Positions 53,581-61,574 of a DNA stretch of 64,000 nt are shown in pieces. The notes beneath the pieces were generated by a model, which did no database searches, was not told the DNA's origin, and worked only from the letters and a program-made list of their open reading frames with translations. The position numbers were made by a program, and so were the translations under genes. Position 1 is the first letter of the stretch, and each line of letters starts with the position of its first letter. Source of the DNA: Breznakiella homolactica (GTDB taxonomy: Bacteria > Spirochaetota > Spirochaetia > Treponematales > Breznakiellaceae); the NCBI RefSeq assembly GCF_016616095.2, contig NZ_CP067089.2:4464001-4528000 (forward strand). Reading direction: 5' to 3'.

Positions 53581-53600
53581 TTAATCACCGGTGTGATTAA
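53581..53600. promoter_or_regulatory. Perfect palindrome upstream of the permease gene
   Basis: TTAATCAC, CGGT, GTGATTAA: 8-bp arms 34 bp before the permease ATG, followed by AAAATATTTA. Operator or processing hairpin. Confidence 0.45.
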
Positions 53601-53633
53601 AAATATTTAGCTTAGGCTGGAAATGGAGGTTTT

Positions 53634-54941
53634 ATGTTACAGGGAATTCTCATTATCGTCGTGTTTCTTGTTATCGCGGCATTGATGATTACGCGGAAAA
53701 TTCCGACCCTGCTTGCGCTTCCCCTGCTGGCAGTGGCGATTTGTCTGATCGCCGGCGTGCCTTTTGTGGGAAAGGATGCCAACGGTGCGAATATCGGATT
53801 TCTCCAGACCGTAATCGAAGGCGGGGCTACACGGATGGCGGCGGCGTACGCCGCGGTTATTTTCGGCGCCTGGCTCGGACAGCTCATGAACCAGACCGGT
53901 GTTACGTCCACGATTATCAGGAAATCCGCGGAGCTTGGCGGCGACCGGCCCCTGATTGTAACCATTGTGCTGGTTATCGCCGTGGCGCTGCTGTTCACCA
54001 CCCTGGCCGGACTCGGCTCGGTCATTATGGTCGGTTCCATTGTTCTGCCGATCCTCGTATCGATCGGGGTTCCCGCTATCAGCGCCGCCTGTATCTTCCT
54101 CATGGCTTTCGCCACGGGACTGTGCTTCAATATGTCCAACTGGCAGACCTTCTCTTCGATTTTCAGTCTTGAAATCGAATACATCAGGAATTTCGAATAC
54201 TTCCTGGTGGCGGCGACCTTCCTTGCCACTTTGGTTCTCGTGTTTATCGAATTCAAAAAGAACGGCGTGAAGTTCGCTTTCTCCGCGCCGGCGGCTCCCC
54301 AGGAAGAACCGGAGGAGAAAAAGCTGAAGGGTGTCACCGGCGCTCTGGCGATGGTCACTCCCCTGATTCCTATTCTGCTGGTTATTATTTTTAAGGTTCC
54401 CATAATCCCGGCGTTCTTCGCGGGTATTATCTGGATCCTTATCTTTACGTTTAAAGGCTGGTCAAAGGCTATGAATATGCTGACCAAGACCTGCTACGAC
54501 GGGATTTCCAATGCAGCGCCGGCGGTTATTCTCATGATCGGAATCGGTATGCTCTACATGGCCGTGACGAATCCCATGGTCAAGGAAGTCCTCAATCCCT
54601 TTATGCTCGCCATTACGCCGAAGACCAGGATCACCTACATGATCTTCTTCATCATTCTGGCGCCTTTGGCCCTGTACCGCGGCCCCCTGAACCTCTTCGG
54701 GCTCGGCTCCGGTATCGCCGCGCTTATTATCGGTCTCAATACGATTCCGGCGCTGGCGGTTATGGGCGCATTCCTTTCGGCGGAACGCATCCAGGGTGTC
54801 GGTGACCCGACGAATACCCAGAACGTCTGGACCGCTAACTTTGTCGAAGTTGATGTTAACGCCATAACGAAAAAACTGCTTCCCTATTTGTGGGTTATAG
54901 CAGCCATCGGGGTGGTTATTTCCGGTATTCTCTACTTCTAA
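53634..54941 (+). CDS. Ion-transporter-superfamily permease (GntP/CitMHS-like)
   Basis: A 435-residue membrane protein with 11-12 hydrophobic segments, such as LTRKIP-linked helix 2 and IVTIVLVIAVALLFTTLAGLG-like helices (shown here only in outline), a charged central loop (APQEEPEEKKLKG) and a second half ending GVVISGILYF. The duplicated layout, with FGAWLGQLMNQTGV and LYRGPLNLFGLGSGIAAL re-entrant-like loops, is that of carboxylate permeases. It probably imports an organic acid or cyclic amide used by the enzymes downstream. GGAGG precedes the ATG. Confidence 0.78.
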   Translation: MLQGILIIVVFLVIAALMITRKIPTLLALPLLAVAICLIAGVPFVGKDANGANIGFLQTVIEGGATRMAAAYAAVIFGAWLGQLMNQTGVTSTIIRKSAELGGDRPLIVTIVLVIAVALLFTTLAGLGSVIMVGSIVLPILVSIGVPAISAACIFLMAFATGLCFNMSNWQTFSSIFSLEIEYIRNFEYFLVAATFLATLVLVFIEFKKNGVKFAFSAPAAPQEEPEEKKLKGVTGALAMVTPLIPILLVIIFKVPIIPAFFAGIIWILIFTFKGWSKAMNMLTKTCYDGISNAAPAVILMIGIGMLYMAVTNPMVKEVLNPFMLAITPKTRITYMIFFIILAPLALYRGPLNLFGLGSGIAALIIGLNTIPALAVMGAFLSAERIQGVGDPTNTQNVWTANFVEVDVNAITKKLLPYLWVIAAIGVVISGILYF

Positions 54942-54952
54942 GGGTGCTGGAA

Positions 54953-55031
54953 TTTCCTGCGGCCTTTACGGCCGCAGGAAAAACTGCGGTGATTGGTATA
55001 AACAGCCGGGTCCGGCTGCTTATACCAATTC
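54953..55031. terminator. Two strong hairpins between permease and HyuA-like genes
   Basis: The first is TTTCCTGCGGCC, TTTAC, GGCCGCAGGAAA (54953-54981). The second is ATTGGTATAA...CAGCCG, GGTC, CGGCTG...TTATACCAAT (54994-55031), with nearly complete pairing. Neither has a T run, so RNA stabilisation or attenuation is as likely as termination. Confidence 0.6.
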
Positions 55032-55068
55032 CTGTTGGAATTTAGGTAAGCATAATTTGGAGCGGTAA

Positions 55069-57222
55069 ATGAAAGTACGGATTGGTATAGATGTGGGCGG
55101 CACGTTTACGGATGCCGTGGCAATAGATAATGACACCTTTGAGCTTATCGGTTCGGTAAAGGTTCCCACCACCCATACGGCCGGGGAAGGTGTGGCCGCG
55201 GGCATTGTTGAGGTTCTCAAAAAAGTTATGGACCAGTACGGCATTAAACCGGAGGATGTTCACTTTATAGCCCATGGTACGACCCAGGCGACAAACGCGC
55301 TCCTGGAAGGCGACGTGGTAAAAGTCGGGATCATTACCCTCGGCGAAGGTCTGGAAGGGGCCAAGGCAAAGGGGGATACCACCATCGGCGATATCAAGCT
55401 TGCCCCGGGAAAATTCCTCCATTCGGTAAATGCCTATGTCAACACCGCGGACCGGGATTCCTTTGCCGCAAATACCGGCGCGGCCATAGAGCAGCTGATA
55501 CAGAACGGCGCCCGGAGCATTGTTGCCGCGGAAGCCTTCAGCGTGGATGATCCGGAAAATGAAAATAAAGCGGTAAAGCTCTGCGGGGAACATTCCATCC
55601 CCGGAACGGCTACCAACGATATTTCAAAACTGTACGGACTGAAGATCCGGACCAGGACCGCCGTGGTCAACGCAAGTATTCTTCCGAAAATGCTCGACGC
55701 GGCGAATATGACCGAAAGCAGTATTAAGAACGCCGGGATAAAAAGCCCCCTTATGGTAATGCGCTGTGACGGCGGTGTGATGACCGTGGACGAAGTCCGC
55801 AACAGGCCGATTCTTACAATCCTGTCTGGTCCGGCGGCGGGAGTTGCCGGCGCCCTGATGTATGAAAAACTGACCGACGGGATTTTCTTTGAAGTCGGCG
55901 GAACATCTACGGATATTTCCTGCGTCAAGGATGGAAAAGTCATGGTCCGGTACGCGGAAGTCGGCGGCCATAAGACATATCTGAATTCCCTGGATGTGCG
56001 GACCGTGGGAATCGGCGGCGGCAGTATGGTCCAGATCAAGGATGGAAAAGCCGTTGACACGGGACCCCGTTCGGCCCATATCGCCGGCCTGGGTTATGAG
56101 GTATACGCGGACTCTGAAGAAATTGTTAATCCCAGACTTAAAACCGTAAAACCCCATGAGACCGATCCCGACTATGCGTATGTTGAATGTGACAATAACC
56201 TTTCCTTTGCCCTGACCCTGGCAGGGGCGGCCAATATCGCCGGTTACGTCCGGGAAGAGGATTACGCCTTCGGCAATACCGATGCTGCCCGGAAAGCCTG
56301 GCAGCCCCTGGCTGATTCCATGGGCTGCTCAGTGGAGGAGGCCGCAAAAAAAGTACTTGCCTTCGCCGCGGAAAAAAACGGCCGGGTGGTCAAGGATCTT
56401 ATCAAGGATTACAGCATGGATCCGCGGGTCACCATGTTTATCGGCGGCGGCGGCGGCGCTGCAGCGGTGGTTCCCCATCTCGGTGAATCTCTTAAGCACA
56501 AACACCGTATCGCTAAAAACGCCCCGGTTATTTCCACCATCGGCGTTGCGCTGGCTATGGTCCGGGATATGGTGGAACGGACGGTGCTCAATCCCACGGA
56601 ACAGGATGTACTTTCCGTGCGCCGGGAAGCGGAACTCATGGCTATCCAGAACGGAGCCGCTCCGGGAACCATAGAAGTATCCGTGGAAGTCGATTCCCAG
56701 CGCAACCTCATCAGGGCTGTTGCCGTGGGCGCGACGGAACTGCGCAGCAAAAATATGATGGAACGGAAACTTGGCAAGGATGAACTGCTGGCCATTGTGG
56801 CTGAGAATCTCGACGCTTCGGTCTCGGATCTTTTTATCGCGGCGGAAACCGACTCTATGTTTGCGGTGCAGCTTCGGAAAACCGAAAAGAAACTTTTTGG
56901 TCTTTTTAAAAAGAAGACCAACCCCCTCCGCATTATTGATGAGGAAGGAGTCATTCGGCTCCAGAAAAACAATGCCTGGGTAAGAAGCGCCACAGTGGGA
57001 ACATGGGAAAAGGCGGCAAAGCATCTGCTTGATGAATTAATCGAGTATAATGACGGCGGCGCGCAGATGCCGAATATGTATCTTGTTATCGCCAAACGTA
57101 TTGTTGATCTGAGCGGGCTTCAGACCGAAGCCCAGGTATTCAGTCTCGGAAATGTGGAAATCTCCGGCGCCCAGGCAGACGAGGGGGTAATCCTCGCGGC
57201 GACCAAACGGATAGATTCATGA
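55069..57222 (+). CDS. Hydantoinase/oxoprolinase subunit A-like ATPase
   Basis: A 717-residue protein of the HyuA family, which uses ATP to open cyclic amides such as hydantoins or 5-oxoproline, or to carboxylate ketones. The N-terminal Hydant_A_N domain shows IGIDVGGTFTDAVAIDN, the second domain shows VMRCDGGVMTVDEVR and ILSGPAAGVAGALMYEKLT, FFEVGGTSTDISCVKDG and GIGGGSMVQI. The nucleotide-binding fold is intact. No HyuB subunit gene follows, which is unusual. Confidence 0.88.
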   Translation: MKVRIGIDVGGTFTDAVAIDNDTFELIGSVKVPTTHTAGEGVAAGIVEVLKKVMDQYGIKPEDVHFIAHGTTQATNALLEGDVVKVGIITLGEGLEGAKAKGDTTIGDIKLAPGKFLHSVNAYVNTADRDSFAANTGAAIEQLIQNGARSIVAAEAFSVDDPENENKAVKLCGEHSIPGTATNDISKLYGLKIRTRTAVVNASILPKMLDAANMTESSIKNAGIKSPLMVMRCDGGVMTVDEVRNRPILTILSGPAAGVAGALMYEKLTDGIFFEVGGTSTDISCVKDGKVMVRYAEVGGHKTYLNSLDVRTVGIGGGSMVQIKDGKAVDTGPRSAHIAGLGYEVYADSEEIVNPRLKTVKPHETDPDYAYVECDNNLSFALTLAGAANIAGYVREEDYAFGNTDAARKAWQPLADSMGCSVEEAAKKVLAFAAEKNGRVVKDLIKDYSMDPRVTMFIGGGGGAAAVVPHLGESLKHKHRIAKNAPVISTIGVALAMVRDMVERTVLNPTEQDVLSVRREAELMAIQNGAAPGTIEVSVEVDSQRNLIRAVAVGATELRSKNMMERKLGKDELLAIVAENLDASVSDLFIAAETDSMFAVQLRKTEKKLFGLFKKKTNPLRIIDEEGVIRLQKNNAWVRSATVGTWEKAAKHLLDELIEYNDGGAQMPNMYLVIAKRIVDLSGLQTEAQVFSLGNVEISGAQADEGVILAATKRIDS

Positions 57223-57242
57223 TTGTGCGGGGACTGTGAACC

Positions 57243-57809
57243 ATGCCGGATTTTGTTTTTCCCTTTCCCGGAAAGGAACTGGCCCATACGGAACTGTCCT
57301 ATGACTCGTGCTATGAGCGGATCCCGGAAGCGGACCGGACGGAGATTGTTGACCTGGCCTGGAACCGGGGAAGCGAAACGGCAAATACAGTGTGGGCGGA
57401 ATCATCCGGAGAAACGGATTTTTTTGCCATCGCCGATAAAAACGGCCTCCGGTACCGCCGGGAAGACCGGGACTATGTGCTGGGCGGCCGCCGGTACTTC
57501 AGCGAATACCTTTCCGGGACAAACACCGTCACCCTGTATACCCAGTCCGTTTCCCTCTGGGCGGAGCAGAACGGGATTTCCCGGGAGGCAGCGGAAAACC
57601 TTATCATGAGCCATGAGTTTTTTCATTTTCTTGAATGTACGAAACTCGGTCTGACATCAAAATTATATTTGGTTCCCATGGTAACCATCGGCCCTCTTAA
57701 AATAGGCCGGACCGGTATCCGGGCGCTCAGCGAAATCGGGGCCCATGCTTTTTCCCGGACCTATTACGATCTGGCCGGAGGAAAACCGGGAAGTGACAAT
57801 AAGAAATAA
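57243..57809 (+). CDS. Small HEXXH protein, putative zinc peptidase
   Basis: A 188-residue protein. IMSHEFFHFLECTKLG (about residues 123-138) contains HEXXH, and ALSEIGAHAFSRTYYDL about 40 residues later supplies a Glu and His that could complete a metal site. I do not recognise a family. It has no signal peptide. It lies 20 bp after the HyuA-like gene and 21 bp before the FAD enzyme, with a weak ribosome site. It may be an inactive or scaffold protein. Confidence 0.7.
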   Translation: MPDFVFPFPGKELAHTELSYDSCYERIPEADRTEIVDLAWNRGSETANTVWAESSGETDFFAIADKNGLRYRREDRDYVLGGRRYFSEYLSGTNTVTLYTQSVSLWAEQNGISREAAENLIMSHEFFHFLECTKLGLTSKLYLVPMVTIGPLKIGRTGIRALSEIGAHAFSRTYYDLAGGKPGSDNKK

Positions 57810-57830
57810 ATCCTTTGAAAGGAGCGTATT

Positions 57831-59192
57831 ATGCAGAATAAACTTAAGTTTGAAGTAGCCGTAATCGGGGGCGGTCCAGCGGGGACTGTCGCAGCCATTG
57901 CCGCTGCCCGCGGCGGCGCGAAAACCATACTCATCGAACGGTTCGGCTGCCTCGGCGGTATGCTGACCATGGCCGGTACCGGACCGCAGATGACCTTCCA
58001 TGCCGGAAACAAACAGGTTATATTCGGGATCCCCAATGAGATAGTGGAGCGGCTGAAGGCCCAGGGTTTTTCCATCGGCCATATGAAAGACGCCGTGGGG
58101 TACTGCGGGTCGACGACAGCCTTTGATCCGGAAGGTATGAAGATAACTCTGGAAACTATGGCCCGGGAGGCTAATGTTACAATCCTGTACCATACCACCT
58201 ATACAGGATGTACCGTTAAAGACGGAAAAATTGTTTCCGCGCAGCTCTATTCCAAGGGCGGCTTTATGGAACTCGAGGCCGATGTATTTATCGATGCATC
58301 CGCCGATGCCGATCTGGCGACCCACGCCGGAGTGGGCAGTGTCTTCGGCCGGGAGAGCGACAACCTCGCCCAGCCTATGACCATGAATGCCCGGGTCTAC
58401 AATGTAGACCGCGAAAAAATGCTGGAGTTTATTGAAGCAAACCCCGATGAGGTATATAAAAATACCCCCAAGGATCTGCGGAGCTATCCCCGGTACGGTA
58501 TTCAGGGAGCCTACAGTATTGTTAAGCAGGCAAAGGAAAACGGCGACTTCAATGTTGACCGGGATCTTGTTCTCTGCTTTGAGACCAACAACAAAGGTGA
58601 ATACATTATCAATATGACCAGGGTTATAAAACGGTCGGCGGTGGACCCCTTTGATCTCACCGAAGCTGAAATCGACGGCCGGAAACAGGTTCATGAGACA
58701 GTCCGTTTCCTCAGAAAATACATCCCTGGATTTGAAAACTGTATCCTTATGACTTCAGGACCGCAGATCGGTATCCGGGAATCGCGGAAAATAAACGGTG
58801 TCTATAAGCTCACTGGAGACGACCTGGTGAAAAATACCATGTTTGAAGATGCCGTCGCTATGGGCGGATATCCCATTGACATCCATTCCCCCGACGGCCA
58901 AAGCATGAACCACCGGTTCCTTAAGGACAATACCTGGTATTCCATACCGTACCGCTGTCTCATCACCAATGAAATAGACAATCTCATTGTAACCGGCCGC
59001 TGTCTGAGCGCCACCCACGAAGCCTGTGCCGCAGTCCGGGTTACACCTATTATTATGGCCATCAGCGAAGGCGCCGGTGCCGCGGCGGCTCAGGCTGTAA
59101 AGGATAAGGCATCGGTTAAGGAAATCGATGTGCAGAAGCTCCGTAAAACACTGAAAGACAACGGCGTCTTTCTCGAAGAGTACCGGGAATAA
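57831..59192 (+). CDS. FAD-dependent oxidoreductase (FAD_oxidored family)
   Basis: A 453-residue flavoprotein. The dinucleotide-binding motif is VAVIGGGPAGTVAAIAAARGG, followed by ERFGCLGGMLTMAG and FIDASADADLATHAG. Near the C-terminus, NLIVTGRCLSATHEACAAVR is the second FAD-contact region. AAAGGAG precedes the ATG. Members of this family oxidise a range of small molecules; here, beside an HyuA-like enzyme and a permease, oxidation of the imported compound is likely. Confidence 0.9.
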   Translation: MQNKLKFEVAVIGGGPAGTVAAIAAARGGAKTILIERFGCLGGMLTMAGTGPQMTFHAGNKQVIFGIPNEIVERLKAQGFSIGHMKDAVGYCGSTTAFDPEGMKITLETMAREANVTILYHTTYTGCTVKDGKIVSAQLYSKGGFMELEADVFIDASADADLATHAGVGSVFGRESDNLAQPMTMNARVYNVDREKMLEFIEANPDEVYKNTPKDLRSYPRYGIQGAYSIVKQAKENGDFNVDRDLVLCFETNNKGEYIINMTRVIKRSAVDPFDLTEAEIDGRKQVHETVRFLRKYIPGFENCILMTSGPQIGIRESRKINGVYKLTGDDLVKNTMFEDAVAMGGYPIDIHSPDGQSMNHRFLKDNTWYSIPYRCLITNEIDNLIVTGRCLSATHEACAAVRVTPIIMAISEGAGAAAAQAVKDKASVKEIDVQKLRKTLKDNGVFLEEYRE

Positions 59193-59196
59193 AAAA

Positions 59197-61470
59197 TCAG
59201 AAACCGATCGCCCCGATATCCAAGGCGAAGAACGGAGATATCCGGTTGTCGGTTCCCTGATGTATTCCGCCGCGGAGCAGAATCCCAAAGGCGTCGTTGA
59301 GTCTGACTCCCGCGCCGACGGCCGCATTCCAGTGGAACACTTCGTTCCACTGGAAGTCATGCATATCCTGTATGACAGCTCCGGCGGCGCCCTGGAGAAT
59401 AATGAACGACGGAATCGTTATGCTTTGGCTCCTCCAGTCAATTCTGTATTGGGCTTCAAGGCCGAGCCCCGCCACATTGCTTCCTACGATTTCTTCGGTT
59501 GTGAGCGGTCCGGGAAACATCCACCGCGATGTAAGGCCGGGAAGGTAATAGAAGGGAGCTTTATTGACATCCGACAGAAAACTGAAGTCCGTTCCCGCTT
59601 TCCACCGCAGAGCCATGGAGAAGGGGGACCCGAAGGGAATGGTTGCGACGCCGCCGCTCTCAAGGGTATGGAACAGCAGATCGGAACCCGGTTTGTGGAT
59701 GGAACTGGCAAAATCAAGGGTCCCGGAAAAACCTTCCGCAGCAAAAATCGGGGAGTCAACCCGCTGCAGGCCAAGGGATACCTTCACCATATTGTTGTTG
59801 GTAGTTGAATCCGGGAATATCGACGTATCGAAAGTATTTTTTGTATTGGCGTAATCGTAACTCCAGCCGGCCCCGAATTCCAGCCCGCCGGATGAAGAAA
59901 TACCGATATTAACGCCGCCGGAAACGAAGAACGTATTGTACTGGTATCCGAGGTAGTTTTCATTGAACCGTATGGAAGACTGCTGTTTAACCGTAAAATA
60001 CGGAGTGACCGAAAAGTAATCCCCAAAGCCCTGTCTGAATTGCAGATCGACACCCGGAGCATCCAGAATTTCAACATCCAGAGTAATCTGGGATTTTTTT
60101 GTAGGCAGACCTCTGACAATGACCGCCGGAACGAGATCCATGTTTCTTGTATTAAATGATGAAAAGGTGGTCCGGGAAACAATATGGAGCCGGACAGCGT
60201 TTTTTTCCTGGGGTTTCGGGGTAAGCCTGATAAGCAGGGGATTGCCCGGCTCGAGGGAATCCCGGTATATCCTTGCCGACTCGTACCGTCCGGTATTGTC
60301 GATTTCATAGAACAGTCTCTCCACAGTGATGGCGCCGTCTTGTTCCTGTTCACTCAATGAGGCAAGAATACTGCTGATCTTCTGGCGGTCCTTTTCTACG
60401 GCGCCCTCAACTCTCACGGACCGGCTGTCCCGCAGATTAAGGGACGGCATGTCCGGCTTTCCCGTAAAATTGGTGCTGTCTTCTGGGAATTGGCTCCGTA
60501 TTTCCTGTAGCTGCGAGATATTCGAACGTGCCGTTTTTTCTCCGATGGCGGATAATTCCACGCCCTTGTCGAAGGCGGTCTGCATAAAACCGGAAACATC
60601 CACGGTGAGCAGCACATCGGCATTGTTCAGCTGGGGTTTGACATTTTCTCTGGAAGAAATGTGCATGGTTTTCATAAAATTTTCCAGGAAGTTGTTCCTT
60701 GAAGCTTCCTGAGATGATGCAACTCGGTCGACCAAATCAACGGCAATTATTATATCGGCGCCCATCTCCCTGGCAAGGTTTATCGGAAGATTATCCACCA
60801 CCCCTCCGTCAACCAGGTCCCTGCCATCCACATGCCAGGGGGTAAAAATCGCCGGAAGACTCATGCTGGCCCGCATGGCGTCCGCTAGATAGCCCTTTGA
60901 GAATACAACCTTGTCGCCGCTGTTTATGTCCGCCGCCACAGTTCTGAATCTGCGGGGAAGATCATCAAAATCAATGGGCGAAGGTATACAGAGAAGGTAT
61001 GAATCCACCAGCCGTACTATTTTGTTGCCCGACAATAGACCACTGCCCAGAAAAAAGCCCGTCCGGTCAAAGGGAATTGAAAGGGCGTACCGGGATTTTT
61101 CCTTAAGACGGTAGTACGGTTCGTTTTTATTGACCGTGGTATCGAAAAACAAATCCCCCCAATCGGCTTCAACAAATGCCTGTTCTATTTCCGCGGCGGT
61201 ATACCCCGCGGCATAAAGTCCGCCGACGATGGAACCGATACTCGTTCCGACAACAATATCCACGGGGATGCCAAGTTCTTCAATGACTTTTATCACCCCG
61301 ATATGGGCGATCCCCCAGGCGCTGCCGCCGGCGAGAACCAGCGCTACTGTCGGGTGCTTACCGGCGGAAACATCGGGATTATCCTGGGCCCGGATATTAG
61401 GAATAATCCCGAACAGCAGGACATACATACAGACCGTCGTTATTACTTTTTTATGATGCTTTTTGTTCAT
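59197..61470 (-). CDS. Patatin-like phospholipase with C-terminal outer-membrane barrel
   Basis: A 757-residue exported protein. The patatin domain (residues 40-330) has the oxyanion segment VLAGGSAWGIAHIGVI, the nucleophile in VVGTSIGS (Ser77) and the Asp in DLVDGGVVDNLPI (about 215). The second half has a POTRA-like part (ERLFYEIDNTGRYESARIY) and a beta-strand-rich barrel of the Bac_surface_Ag type ending in a C-terminal aromatic. This layout matches type Vd-like secreted or surface-exposed phospholipases such as PlpD. It converges on the FAD enzyme gene with 4 bp between. Confidence 0.88.
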   Translation of the reverse strand: MNKKHHKKVITTVCMYVLLFGIIPNIRAQDNPDVSAGKHPTVALVLAGGSAWGIAHIGVIKVIEELGIPVDIVVGTSIGSIVGGLYAAGYTAAEIEQAFVEADWGDLFFDTTVNKNEPYYRLKEKSRYALSIPFDRTGFFLGSGLLSGNKIVRLVDSYLLCIPSPIDFDDLPRRFRTVAADINSGDKVVFSKGYLADAMRASMSLPAIFTPWHVDGRDLVDGGVVDNLPINLAREMGADIIIAVDLVDRVASSQEASRNNFLENFMKTMHISSRENVKPQLNNADVLLTVDVSGFMQTAFDKGVELSAIGEKTARSNISQLQEIRSQFPEDSTNFTGKPDMPSLNLRDSRSVRVEGAVEKDRQKISSILASLSEQEQDGAITVERLFYEIDNTGRYESARIYRDSLEPGNPLLIRLTPKPQEKNAVRLHIVSRTTFSSFNTRNMDLVPAVIVRGLPTKKSQITLDVEILDAPGVDLQFRQGFGDYFSVTPYFTVKQQSSIRFNENYLGYQYNTFFVSGGVNIGISSSGGLEFGAGWSYDYANTKNTFDTSIFPDSTTNNNMVKVSLGLQRVDSPIFAAEGFSGTLDFASSIHKPGSDLLFHTLESGGVATIPFGSPFSMALRWKAGTDFSFLSDVNKAPFYYLPGLTSRWMFPGPLTTEEIVGSNVAGLGLEAQYRIDWRSQSITIPSFIILQGAAGAVIQDMHDFQWNEVFHWNAAVGAGVRLNDAFGILLRGGIHQGTDNRISPFFALDIGAIGF

Positions 61471-61521
61471 ATATACAGTTTAGAATAGTGCAGATTACTC
61501 GGTTCCATCAATGCCCAGGAG

Positions 61522-61551
61522 AAAAAAACGCCGGAGGCGGAACCTCCGGCG
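61522..61551 (-). terminator. Intrinsic terminator of the DUF4139 gene
   Basis: On the minus strand CGCCGGAGG, loop TTCCG, CCTCCGGCG followed by seven T residues, 24 nt after the gene's stop codon. Confidence 0.9.
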
Positions 61552-61574
61552 TGTATATTGTCAGTGACAGGCTT

